The notes: generated by a model not told the origin, from the letters alone. 6,326 nucleotides of DNA from an uncultured Rubrobacteraceae bacterium (GCA_902805985.1 CADCUW010000234.1:1-6326), one strand, 5' to 3'. Counted from the first letter of the stretch, positions 1-5,427 are shown. Numbers and translations: made by a program.

Positions 1-360
1 ATCAGCGCCTCCATCTCCGGGCGGGAGAGCCTGTCTCCGAGCTTCACCGCCGAGTGGCACGCTATGGTGGCCAGCATCCTCTCCTCCCTGCTCATCCCCG
101 ACACCGTACCCTTCATCACCGAGACCGCCTGCCTGAAGGCCCCGGCCACGTCGCGCTGCGCCAGGGTGGAGATCACCCCGTTTATCCTGAACGAAGCTTT
201 GCCGAAAGGCTCCACCTCGAAGCCGTACACGAGAGCTCCTCCAGCGCATCGGCCGCCTCCGCCGCGTCCCGGGGCTCGAGCTCGACCACCTCGGGGATGA
301 GCAGCGATTGTACGGTGGGCATCTGCCCGACCTCGGGGTCGGTGATCCTGTCGAGCAGGG
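1..360 (-). pseudogene. mutL: MutL mismatch-repair protein, C-terminal relic (frameshifted, 5'-truncated)
   Basis: Read on the minus strand, this stretch encodes the C-terminal dimerisation region of MutL, which in an intact protein connects MutS mismatch recognition to strand incision and removal. The upstream frame (about 357 down to 233) reads LLDRI, then VQSLLIPEVVELEP. After CTC at 233-235 the homology moves to another frame, starting GTG TAC GGC at 230, and continues YGFEVEPFGKASFRI and then the family hallmark ATIACHSAVKLGDRLS, reaching the window edge. Two odd bases (231-232) separate the frames, so there is a net one-base loss or two-base gain. The N-terminal ATPase half, normally about 330 residues, is absent: only about 100 bp lie between the homology and the oppositely oriented phosphatase gene. 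Its 3' end is outside the window. A sequencing error could explain the frameshift but not the missing half. MutL origin is well supported; loss of function is inferred. Confidence 0.82.
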
Positions 361-403
361 AAGAGGTTTGTGGCCTGGGTGCCTCAAACCATCGTCGGCT
401 TGC

Positions 404-432
404 TTGCGCGTGATCGCAGAACGATCCATACT
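404..432 (+). promoter_or_regulatory. Candidate promoter of the phosphatase operon, with a small inverted repeat in the spacer
   Basis: A TTGCGC -35-like hexamer (404-409) and a CATACT -10-like hexamer (427-432) are separated by 17 bp. The spacer holds a 5-bp inverted repeat, GATCG (412-416) and CGATC (422-426), separated by 5 bp, which could be an operator. Transcription would begin near 439, leaving a leader of roughly 20 bases that includes the AAGGGG ribosome binding site. I could not find a convincing pair of Pho-box direct repeats here. The match is modest. Confidence 0.3.
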
Positions 433-449
433 TGCGGACGGGACTAGCG

Positions 450-455
450 AAGGGG
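450..455 (+). promoter_or_regulatory. Ribosome binding site that decides the phosphatase start
   Basis: AAGGGG lies 6 bases before GTG at 462. It directly abuts the in-frame ATG at 456, which is too close, and is 15 bases from ATG at 471, which is rather far. Spacing therefore favours GTG 462, although 456 and 471 cannot be excluded. Confidence 0.5.
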
Positions 456-461
456 ATGCAT

Positions 462-1934
462 GTGTCTGGCATGTTGCGTGCCGTAAGTTTTACGGCGGTT
501 TTGTCCGCGCTGATCGCCGCCCTGGCATTGGCGGGGGCCGGGGGGGCCCAGGAGGCCGGTTCGGGCGGCAGGGCGCAGAACGTGATCATCTTCATCGGGG
601 ACGGGATGGGCACCTCCCAGCGCGACCTCATCCGCTACGCTACCGTAGGGTCCGAAGGCCAGCTCGCCATGGACGCCATGCCCTACGCCGGCAGGTCTCA
701 GACGAGCCCCCTCGACCCGGAGTATTTCGTCACGGACTCGGCCGCAGGGGGGACGGCCATAGCCTCCGGTGTGAAGACCTTCAACGGCGCCGTCGGCATC
801 GACGCCGAGAAGAACCCGGTCCCGACCGTGCTCGAGCGGGCAGAGAGCGCGGGCAAGTCCACGGGGCTCGTGACCAACAGCCAGGTCACTGACGCCACAC
901 CCGCCTCCTTCGGCGCCCACGTCGAGAACCGCGACCTGCAGAGCAAGATCGCCCTCCAGTACCTCGAAGAGAGCAGGCCCGAGGTTATCTTGGGCGGCGG
1001 GGAGGACTACTGGTACCCCGAGGGCGACCCTGGCGCCCACCCCGACGAGCCCGAAGAGGACCCCGAGGAGAAGAGCGCCGGCACCGAGGGCAACCTCGTC
1101 CGGAGAGCCGAAGACCTCGGCTACGAGTACGCCACGGACGCCGCGGAGCTTCGGGCCGCGAGCGGGAACAAGCTCCTGGGGCTCTTCGCCAACGAGGAGA
1201 TGTTCCAGCAGAACCCCGAGGGCGAGGGCGCCGTCTACGACCCCCAGGTCGATCTCTCCGAGATGACCCAGAAGGCGATAGATGCGCTCTCTGAGGACCC
1301 CGAAGGCTTCCTCCTGATGGTCGAAGAAGAAGGCATAGACGAGATGGCCCACCAGAGCAACGCCGAGCTCGTCATAGAGGCAGGACGACAGCTCGACGCG
1401 GCCGTCGAGGTCGGGAAATCCTACGCGGAGGGCGACCCCGAAACCCTCGTGATCGTCGCCGCGGACCACGAGACGGGGAGTCTGGCCATAGAGGATACCA
1501 ACGAGCTGCAGAGCGACCCCGACTACCCCAACGAGTCCGGCGAGGGCCGCACCTCCGAGGACGGGCCGTTCGACGTCGCGAATAGCGACAAGAGGTTCGT
1601 CGTCGACTGGACGACCGCCAACCACACGGCCGAAGATGTGCCCGTAACGGCCATGGGACCCGGAGGGGAGAACCTGGTCGGCGTCTACGAGAACACCCAC
1701 ATCCACGACGCGATGCTCGAAGCCCTGTTCGGCTCTTCGCCACCATCCGCTTCTGCTACCGCTTCTGCTACCGCTTCTGCTACCGCTTCTGCTACCGCAT
1801 CCGCCTCGGCGGGGGCGCAGCAGGTGCCCGACACGGGCGGCCCTTCTGTCGCGGCCTGGATCGTGGCACTGGCAGCGGCGCTAGGCGGCATGGGGCTCCT
1901 GGTCTCGAGGCGTGTACTGCGCGGAGACGGATAG
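462..1934 (+). CDS. phoA: Secreted, surface-anchored PhoA-type alkaline phosphatase
   Basis: This phosphomonoesterase would release inorganic phosphate from organic esters outside the cell. Residues are numbered from GTG 462 (490 aa). A signal peptide occupies about residues 1-30 (LRAV start, Ala/Leu core, AGGAQ cleavage region). The active site is complete: D47 in DGMG, the phosphorylated S93 in TDSAAGG, T/D in VTDATPA (about 143), the phosphate-binding Arg in AHVENR (157), E288/D293/H297 in the VEEEGIDEMAH segment, D335/H336 in AADHETG, and H388 in ANHTAED. A very acidic insert (GDPGAHPDEPEEDPEE) sits near residues 188-203. After the catalytic domain comes an Ala/Ser/Thr stalk (about 427-452), then VPDTGG, a hydrophobic segment and an RRVLRGDG tail, which is an LPxTG-like sorting signal. 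It is the first gene of an operon with the phosphodiesterase 30 bp downstream. Start choice is uncertain (ATG 456, GTG 462 or ATG 471). Confidence 0.95.
   Translation: MSGMLRAVSFTAVLSALIAALALAGAGGAQEAGSGGRAQNVIIFIGDGMGTSQRDLIRYATVGSEGQLAMDAMPYAGRSQTSPLDPEYFVTDSAAGGTAIASGVKTFNGAVGIDAEKNPVPTVLERAESAGKSTGLVTNSQVTDATPASFGAHVENRDLQSKIALQYLEESRPEVILGGGEDYWYPEGDPGAHPDEPEEDPEEKSAGTEGNLVRRAEDLGYEYATDAAELRAASGNKLLGLFANEEMFQQNPEGEGAVYDPQVDLSEMTQKAIDALSEDPEGFLLMVEEEGIDEMAHQSNAELVIEAGRQLDAAVEVGKSYAEGDPETLVIVAADHETGSLAIEDTNELQSDPDYPNESGEGRTSEDGPFDVANSDKRFVVDWTTANHTAEDVPVTAMGPGGENLVGVYENTHIHDAMLEALFGSSPPSASATASATASATASATASASAGAQQVPDTGGPSVAAWIVALAAALGGMGLLVSRRVLRGDG
1749..1796 (+). repeat. Four perfect 12-bp tandem repeats in the phosphatase stalk
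   Basis: The unit GCTTCTGCTACC occurs four times in a row with no mismatch and encodes Ala-Ser-Ala-Thr each time. It lies between the catalytic domain and the VPDTGG motif. The T-ending Ala and Ser codons differ from the GC-rich codons around it. Because 12 is divisible by 3, gain or loss of units would change stalk length without breaking the frame. Confidence 0.97.
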
Positions 1935-1964
1935 GGCAGACACCACCAGCGAACGGAGACAAAG

Positions 1965-3044
1965 ATGCGCTACCCTAACGTCCTGACGATGCTCTTTGGC
2001 TTACTCGCGGTCCTCTGCTTGCCCGGGGCCGCCCAGGCCGCGGAGCTTGAGGGGGGGCCGGTCGTGAACGTCGGCCACCGGGGGACGGCGGGGCTGGCGC
2101 CGGAGCACACCATCGCCTCCTACGACCTGGCGCTCGAGAACGGGGCCGACTATATCGAGCAGGACCTCAGGATGACCAGCGACGGCGTACTGGTCGTCGT
2201 GCACGACGAGGATCTGGACCGCACCACCCGCGGGCCGGCGGAGAACTGCACTGGGCCGGTGGGCGAGAAGACCCTTGAGCAGGTAAAGACCTGCGACGTG
2301 GGCAGCTTCTTCAACGAACGCTACCCCGACTTCGCGCGCGAAGAGTACGAGGGTCTGAAGATCCCGACGCTCGAGGAGGTGTTCCGGCGCTACGGCACCG
2401 AGACCAACTACTACATCGAGACCCGCAGCGCCGAGGCCCCGCCCGGCAACCCCGGCATCGACGCCAGCTCAGGCATGGAGGAGGAGCTGCTGCGACTGAT
2501 GGACGAGTACGGCCTGAGCGAGCCGGCCGCCGGTAGCTGGCGGGTCCTCATCCAGTCTTTCGTCCCGGCCAGCCTGGAGGAGATCCACGCCAAAGACCCC
2601 TCGCTGCCGCTCGTCCAGCTCTACTCGGACGAGGAGACGGGCGAGACCATAGGCGCCGACCTCGAGGCGGCCGGGGGATACGCGGTCGGGGTCGGCCCTT
2701 CGATGGACGACGTGGACCGCGGGCTCGTCGAGGCGGCGCACGCCGAATGCCTCGCCATCCACCCCTACACCTTGCTGGAAGAGCCGGACATGCGGAAGAT
2801 GATCGACCTCGGGGTGGACGGCATGTTCACGGATTTCCCGAACCGGCTGGAGGGGGTGCTCGGCGAGGAGGCCGCTGACGGCAACAGCGCGGCCGTCGAA
2901 TCCGCGGAGGCCTCGAGGGCCTGCCTCTCGGGGGCCGGCGCGGAGGTGCCGGCCACCGGCGGGATACCGCTCCTGCCGTACGCCGCGCTCGGCGCGCTGC
3001 TCCTGAGCCTGGGACTCTTGGTGGCCACGGTGCGACGCGCCTGA
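1965..3044 (+). CDS. Secreted, surface-anchored glycerophosphodiester phosphodiesterase (GDPD family)
   Basis: It would hydrolyse glycerophosphodiesters to glycerol-3-phosphate and an alcohol, supplying substrate for the adjacent phosphatase. The protein has 359 aa, with a signal peptide at residues 1-26 (LLAVLCLPGAAQAA). GDPD hallmarks follow in order: GHRG (catalytic H38, R39), APEHTIASY (E47), IEQDLRMTSDG (metal ligands E65 and D67), VVVHDEDLDRTT (catalytic H80), KIPTLEEVF (132-140), YYIETR (E152), LIQSF (195-199), and a C-terminal DGMFTDFPNRL (285-295). The usual late Trp motif appears instead as HPYTLLEE. The tail carries VPATGG (328-333), a hydrophobic helix and a final VRRA, again a sorting-type signal. 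GGAG at 1955-1958 lies 6 bases before the ATG and supports this start. The 30-bp gap behind the phosphatase stop implies cotranscription. Family assignment is secure; wall anchoring and the exact substrate are inferred. Confidence 0.95.
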   Translation: MRYPNVLTMLFGLLAVLCLPGAAQAAELEGGPVVNVGHRGTAGLAPEHTIASYDLALENGADYIEQDLRMTSDGVLVVVHDEDLDRTTRGPAENCTGPVGEKTLEQVKTCDVGSFFNERYPDFAREEYEGLKIPTLEEVFRRYGTETNYYIETRSAEAPPGNPGIDASSGMEEELLRLMDEYGLSEPAAGSWRVLIQSFVPASLEEIHAKDPSLPLVQLYSDEETGETIGADLEAAGGYAVGVGPSMDDVDRGLVEAAHAECLAIHPYTLLEEPDMRKMIDLGVDGMFTDFPNRLEGVLGEEAADGNSAAVESAEASRACLSGAGAEVPATGGIPLLPYAALGALLLSLGLLVATVRRA

Positions 3045-3050
3045 CGCGCA

Positions 3051-3062
3051 CCTCGCCAGAGG
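3051..3062 (+). terminator. Small hairpin after the phosphodiesterase gene
   Basis: CCTC-GCCA-GAGG forms a 4-bp stem with a 4-base loop, 7 bases after the stop codon, followed by CCTTATTC rather than a proper T-run. It is a weak terminator candidate. Confidence 0.2.
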
Positions 3063-3085
3063 CCTTATTCACCCGAAGGCGTGGA

Positions 3086-3226
3086 GAGACTGTCTGATAA
3101 ATCGAACTGGGCCCCGAAGCGCGACCCAAAAAGCGGCTCAGAGGGGCCGAACACGCACCCGATCGCCATTGCGCGCCACCGAAACACAGGCCCGGAACGC
3201 CCTCCAGCCATTTATCAGACAGTCTC
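3086..3226. mobile_element. MITE-like element bounded by perfect 17-bp inverted repeats
   Basis: GAGACTGTCTGATAAAT at 3086-3102 is repeated exactly in inverse orientation at 3210-3226. The 107 bp between holds no coding frame. Just inside the perfect arms a further CTGG matches on both sides with a 2-base offset, suggesting the ancestral terminal repeats were longer. Size (141 bp) and ends resemble a non-autonomous derivative of a DDE insertion sequence; GAGnCTGTCTGA-type ends occur in IS5-like families, from memory and unverified. I see no clear target duplication (flanks TGGA and AGAA), so it may be old or may have lost one. The arms are too far apart for a normal terminator. The repeat is certain; mobility is inferred. 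Confidence 0.62.
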
Positions 3227-3269
3227 AGAAGGATCGTTCCCGGAACTTCGCCTCGGAAGCCTTCTGAGA
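3223..3269. other. Large stem-loop overlapping the right end of the MITE-like element
   Basis: TCTCAGAAGG (3223-3232) pairs perfectly with CCTTCTGAGA (3260-3269). The 27-base interior contains the palindrome GTTCC-C-GGAAC (3236-3246). It lies 48 bp past the stop of the glyoxalase fragment (minus direction) and between convergent coding regions, so a bidirectional transcription end is possible, but no T-run follows on either strand. Its first four bases are the last four of the element's right repeat. Confidence 0.5.
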
Positions 3270-3316
3270 GGTTCGGTCGTGGTGGCGCGTCGACTCGGTC
3301 CCGTGGCTCCTCTCGC

Positions 3317-3490
3317 TTATTGCGGCGTGGACGAAGGCTCCCAGAGCTGGACGGGGTTGCCTTCCGGGTCGGCCAGCGCTGCGAAGCGCCCGTTGGGGTA
3401 GACCTCCGGATCGACCTCTACGTCGATGCCGGCACCTCCTAGCTGGACGACCATGGCGTCGAGGTCGCGCACCCGGAAGTTGAGCCCGGG
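3317..3490 (-). pseudogene. Glyoxalase/VOC-family protein, C-terminal fragment
   Basis: The last 57 codons of a vicinal-oxygen-chelate (glyoxalase/bleomycin-resistance-like) protein end at TAA 3317-3319. The readable core is LNFRVRDLDAMVVQLGGAG, then VYPNGRFAALADPEGNPVQLWEP. This is the second beta-alpha-beta module of the fold, with the terminal metal-ligand Glu expected in QLWEP. Family members of this type are usually about 120-140 aa. The N-terminal half, including its metal-binding His, is absent: going upstream past 3490 the frame stays open but reads unrelated residues (NRPSVPG) and has no family match. I infer truncation by a rearrangement at about 3490. It cannot be functional alone unless it partners with another half-domain. 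Confidence 0.75.
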
Positions 3491-3615
3491 TACTGATGGT
3501 CGGTTACCCTGAACGACCTCACCCCGTCGATGGCCGCGACCTAGACGGTGTGCCTGTCGTACGAGAGCCGCTTGGTGGCTCGCGAGAGGCGGTCGCTTTC
3601 GGGGTCTACCCTCAT
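3490..3615 (-). pseudogene. Possible small gene remnant interrupted by TAG
   Basis: From ATG 3615 the minus strand reads MRVDPESDRLSRATKRLSYD and a few more residues to TAG at 3541-3543. The same frame then continues VAAIDGVRSFRVTDHQY down to the junction with the glyoxalase fragment at 3490. Third positions are mostly G or C on both sides of the TAG, and the residues look like one continuous small globular protein with the stop replacing a sense codon (TAC is one base away). I do not recognise the family. It may be a chance frame. The remaining 3616-3693 holds nothing I can name. Confidence 0.25.
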
Positions 3616-3693
3616 GTTCTGCGGAAGGGGTCAGCGGACCGTCGTTTGGGTGCTCATGCGCTGGCCTATTTGGCTATCGTGGGTCTGTCTGTG

Positions 3694-4053
3694 TTACCGA
3701 CGACCCTGCGAAGTCGCGTTGGCCTCCCCGACGTAGTCCATCAGATCTCCCATACGGGCGGTGTCCATACCGCCGACGTTCCCCTCCTCTTGCCATACGT
3801 TGCCCAGTGACCGGCGGATGCCGGGATCCCCGCCGGTAAACTCCTCGATGAGCTCCATCCAGCGCCGGGCAAGCTCCTGCACCCGCTCGTCTTTGGGATC
3901 GGTCCCGGCCTCCATCTCCGCCTCGACCTGCTCGATGAGCCTGGGCCACTCGGCCTCGACCTCTCGGATCCGCTCCTGGCCGAGCTCTTGCTTGCGACGG
4001 TCGAGTTGCTCCAACTGCTCGGCCGTATAGTGCTTCTCTATGTTCTCCGACAT
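3694..4053 (-). CDS. Predicted internal-start product: free TipAS-like ligand-binding protein
   Basis: Within the regulator gene, codon 149 is an ATG at 4051-4053 preceded by GGAGGTGA, a full complement of the 16S anti-Shine-Dalgarno, at 5-base spacing. Translation there would make a 119-aa protein comprising only the ligand-binding domain (from MSENIEKHYTAEQ to the common stop). In Streptomyces lividans, tipA is known to give both TipAL and the more abundant internal-start TipAS, which sequesters the drug. The arrangement here predicts the same two-product logic. The start and site are seen in the sequence; actual translation is inferred. Confidence 0.6.
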   Translation of the reverse strand: MSENIEKHYTAEQLEQLDRRKQELGQERIREVEAEWPRLIEQVEAEMEAGTDPKDERVQELARRWMELIEEFTGGDPGIRRSLGNVWQEEGNVGGMDTARMGDLMDYVGEANATSQGRR

Positions 4054-4497
4054 CTTTGTCACCTCCATGACGGTCTCTACAAACCTCTGTGCGGATGCTG
4101 CTCCACCAGCGGCTTCTCTGGCAGCCAAAAAAGCCGCGACGCTTTCAAGACGCTCGCAGAGCCTGCGCTCCGCCTCGATCCGCTCTTTGAGCCGAGCGAT
4201 GTGCAGCTCGATCACCCGGGTAAACGAGTAGCCCTCCTCATCCAGGAATCCCCTGATCTCGTTCAGGGAGAGACCCAACGCCCGCAGTGACGCTATCTGC
4301 TGCAAACGCAGCACCTCCTCTTCCGAGTAGAGGCGATGCCCCGCTTCGGTGCGCCCGGAAGGCGCGAGCAGGCCAATCTTCTCGTAGTGGTGCAAGGCCC
4401 GTACCGAGAGGCCCGTGCTGTCTGCCAGCTCGCCTACCTTCCAGTGGCTCTCGCGCTGCGCCTTACCCGTCTCGCTAGGTTGTTTCCTGGTCCCCAT
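3694..4497 (-). CDS. TipA-like MerR-family transcriptional activator with C-terminal TipAS ligand-binding domain
   Basis: This would be a cytoplasmic ligand-responsive activator that binds its own promoter. Numbered from ATG 4497 (267 aa): winged-helix DNA-binding domain at about 18-85 (WKVGELADSTGLSVRALHHY, then GLLAPSGRTEAGHRLYSEEE), a long dimerisation coiled coil at about 92-130 (ELHIARLKERIEAERRLCER), and a TipAS domain at about 150-260 with KHYTAEQLEQLDRRK, EAEWPRLI, GTDPKDERVQELARRWMELI and EFTGGDPGI. TipAL of Streptomyces (about 253 aa) has the same plan and binds thiopeptide antibiotics through a cysteine. Here the whole TipAS domain lacks Cys (the only one is C114 in the coiled coil), so covalent capture is not expected and the ligand is unknown. 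A GTG at 4518 is in frame, but it lies inside the operator and upstream of the -10 box, so I chose ATG 4497, with which a leaderless transcript would begin. Confidence 0.93.
   Translation of the reverse strand: MGTRKQPSETGKAQRESHWKVGELADSTGLSVRALHHYEKIGLLAPSGRTEAGHRLYSEEEVLRLQQIASLRALGLSLNEIRGFLDEEGYSFTRVIELHIARLKERIEAERRLCERLESVAAFLAAREAAGGAASAQRFVETVMEVTKMSENIEKHYTAEQLEQLDRRKQELGQERIREVEAEWPRLIEQVEAEMEAGTDPKDERVQELARRWMELIEEFTGGDPGIRRSLGNVWQEEGNVGGMDTARMGDLMDYVGEANATSQGRR
4059..4066 (-). promoter_or_regulatory. Perfect internal Shine-Dalgarno (GGAGGTGA) inside the tipA-like gene
   Basis: GGAGGTGA on the minus strand is followed by CAAAG and an in-frame ATG at 4053. It is stronger than any site at the gene's own start, where none is seen, and it falls exactly at the boundary between coiled coil and TipAS domain. 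Confidence 0.7.
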
Positions 4498-4503
4498 GGA
4501 CGG

Positions 4504-4534
4504 AGAATACGACCTCACCCTACGTAAGGTTCAA
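4504..4534 (-). promoter_or_regulatory. MerR-type promoter and operator of the tipA-like gene (19-bp spacer, leaderless)
   Basis: On the minus strand, -35 TTGAAC (4534-4529) and -10 TATTCT (4509-4504) are 19 bp apart, the overlong spacing typical of promoters that MerR-family activators untwist. The spacer region carries the inverted repeat ACCTCAC (4512-4518) and GTAAGGT (4524-4530), with 6 of 7 positions matching, centred at 4521. The -10 box ends 6 bases before ATG 4497, so transcription should begin at or next to the start codon. An A/T-rich stretch just upstream (about 4537-4556) could act as an UP element. Confidence 0.7.
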
Positions 4535-4700
4535 GGGCAAAAGGAACAAATTTTTGGAAGTTTTCTGAGGCCTCGGATGAGGGACGGACTCTCCTTCATC
4601 GAAAGTCCGCCAGAACCCAGGATTTAGTTCCTGATCTGGACACTGTCCCGCCCCGGTCCGATGGAACCTACACGCAAGGGAGCGTGACACCTTCGCGGGG
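4535..4700. other. Intergenic region between cupin and tipA-like gene
   Basis: No gene is seen. It contains the A/T-rich patch next to the tipA-like promoter, a 6-bp inverted repeat CGGACT/AGTCCG around 4573-4600, and an 11-bp palindrome GGACA-C-TGTCC at 4638-4648 that could be a regulator site. None has a T-run. Confidence 0.4.
4671..4686 (-). terminator. Hairpin just after the cupin gene
   Basis: CACGC-(6-base loop)-GCGTG lies 15 bp beyond the cupin stop in the direction of its transcription. The stem is only 5 bp and no T-run follows, so it is a weak terminator candidate. Confidence 0.3.
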
Positions 4701-5183
4701 TTACCCGTCGAGCGGTCCGAACTCTTTGGCGTCCGACACGTCGTAGATCTCGACCTCTTGCCCGTGCCGCACCATACGCTTCCCTAGCCGCGGGAAGTCA
4801 GCCACGTCCACGTCCAGGGCCTCCCCACCAACCAGGTAGACGAGGTCCTCCGCGTCCGAGGGGTTGCGCAGGTGATGGGCGACCTGCGGGGCGGCGAAGC
4901 CCAGGAAGTCCCCCGCGCCGACCTCGACCTCTTCGTCCCCTATCTCCGCGACGCCGCGCCCCGATAGTACGTAGATCCACTCCTCCTCCCGATAATGGGA
5001 GTGGTAGGCGAATGACTCCTTGCCAGGCGGCACCCGCACCCGACTAACGCCGACCCTGGAGAACCCGACCAGCGAGCTCAGGCGCGTGCCGTAGAGCTCG
5101 GAGCGCGGGTTCCACGGGTGGGAGAAGCGGGTGGAATCCTGCTCGGCTTCCCCCGACCTGACGACGAACCTGTCCTGCGCCAT
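4701..5183 (-). CDS. Single-domain cupin protein (COG3837-like)
   Basis: A 160-aa cytoplasmic protein with one cupin barrel. Motif 1 is HSHYREEEWIYVLSGRG (H61, H63 and E67 or E68 as metal ligands) and motif 2 is GDFLGFAAPQVAHHLRN (H103 as fourth ligand, N107). Flanking FSHPWNPRSEL (20-30) and the C-terminal VADFPRLGKRMVRHG are characteristic of a conserved uncharacterised cupin group (COG3837, by resemblance). All metal ligands are present, so it probably binds a divalent metal. Whether it is an enzyme (isomerase or dioxygenase type) or a sensor cannot be read from the sequence. The start is fixed by AAGGAGG at 5192-5198, 8 bases before ATG 5183; an in-frame start at 5222 has no such site. 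It stands alone, with 670 bp of non-coding DNA upstream and the tipA-like promoter region downstream. Function unknown. Confidence 0.9.
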   Translation of the reverse strand: MAQDRFVVRSGEAEQDSTRFSHPWNPRSELYGTRLSSLVGFSRVGVSRVRVPPGKESFAYHSHYREEEWIYVLSGRGVAEIGDEEVEVGAGDFLGFAAPQVAHHLRNPSDAEDLVYLVGGEALDVDVADFPRLGKRMVRHGQEVEIYDVSDAKEFGPLDG

Positions 5184-5191
5184 CCTATGCG

Positions 5192-5198
5192 CCTCCTT
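5192..5198 (-). promoter_or_regulatory. Shine-Dalgarno of the cupin gene
   Basis: AAGGAGG on the minus strand, 8 bases before ATG 5183, decides that start over an upstream in-frame codon at 5222. Confidence 0.85.
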
Positions 5199-5427
5199 CC
5201 GGGTTCCTGCGACCAAGGACACAGCTTACCGGAACGTCGCGCGCCGCAGCCACGCCCATGGGTTGCAGACAACATGCGAGAGGATCCCCTCTGGGCAAAG
5301 TCCGGAGAACGTCCCTTCCCGACGATACGGCGAACGGACGATGAAGGTGAAACCCGCGCCTTTCCTCTAACGGGTGGCGAATCCGGTCCCTGCGCCCGTT
5401 GAGTCGTCGGCGACCTCTAGGCGGACG

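Noticed and set aside
54..413. Plus-strand open frames over the first 400 bp
   Set aside because: They lie antisense to clear MutL homology, have no motifs and are low in complexity (runs of Ser and Ala).
432..461. TTG at 432 as the phosphatase start
   Set aside because: It overlaps the candidate -10 hexamer and has no ribosome binding site; AAGGGG positions GTG 462 better.
444..1706. Long minus-strand open frame opposite the phosphatase
   Set aside because: It is the shadow of a GC-rich gene with complete catalytic residues on the plus strand. Its Val/Gly/Leu-rich translation has no family features.
3086..3226. Inverted repeats read as a transcription terminator
   Set aside because: The arms are separated by 107 bp and no T-run follows; a mobile-element end is the better reading.
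3081..3401. Plus-strand open frame across the MITE-like element and glyoxalase fragment
   Set aside because: It crosses the inverted repeats and lies antisense to a recognisable glyoxalase C-terminus; it has no motifs of its own.
3496..3810. Plus-strand open frame opposite the 3' end of the tipA-like gene
   Set aside because: Its last part is antisense to the TipAS domain and the rest shows no recognisable features.
4498..4518. GTG 4518 as the start of the tipA-like gene
   Set aside because: It lies within the operator and upstream of the -10 box, so it would not be on the transcript.
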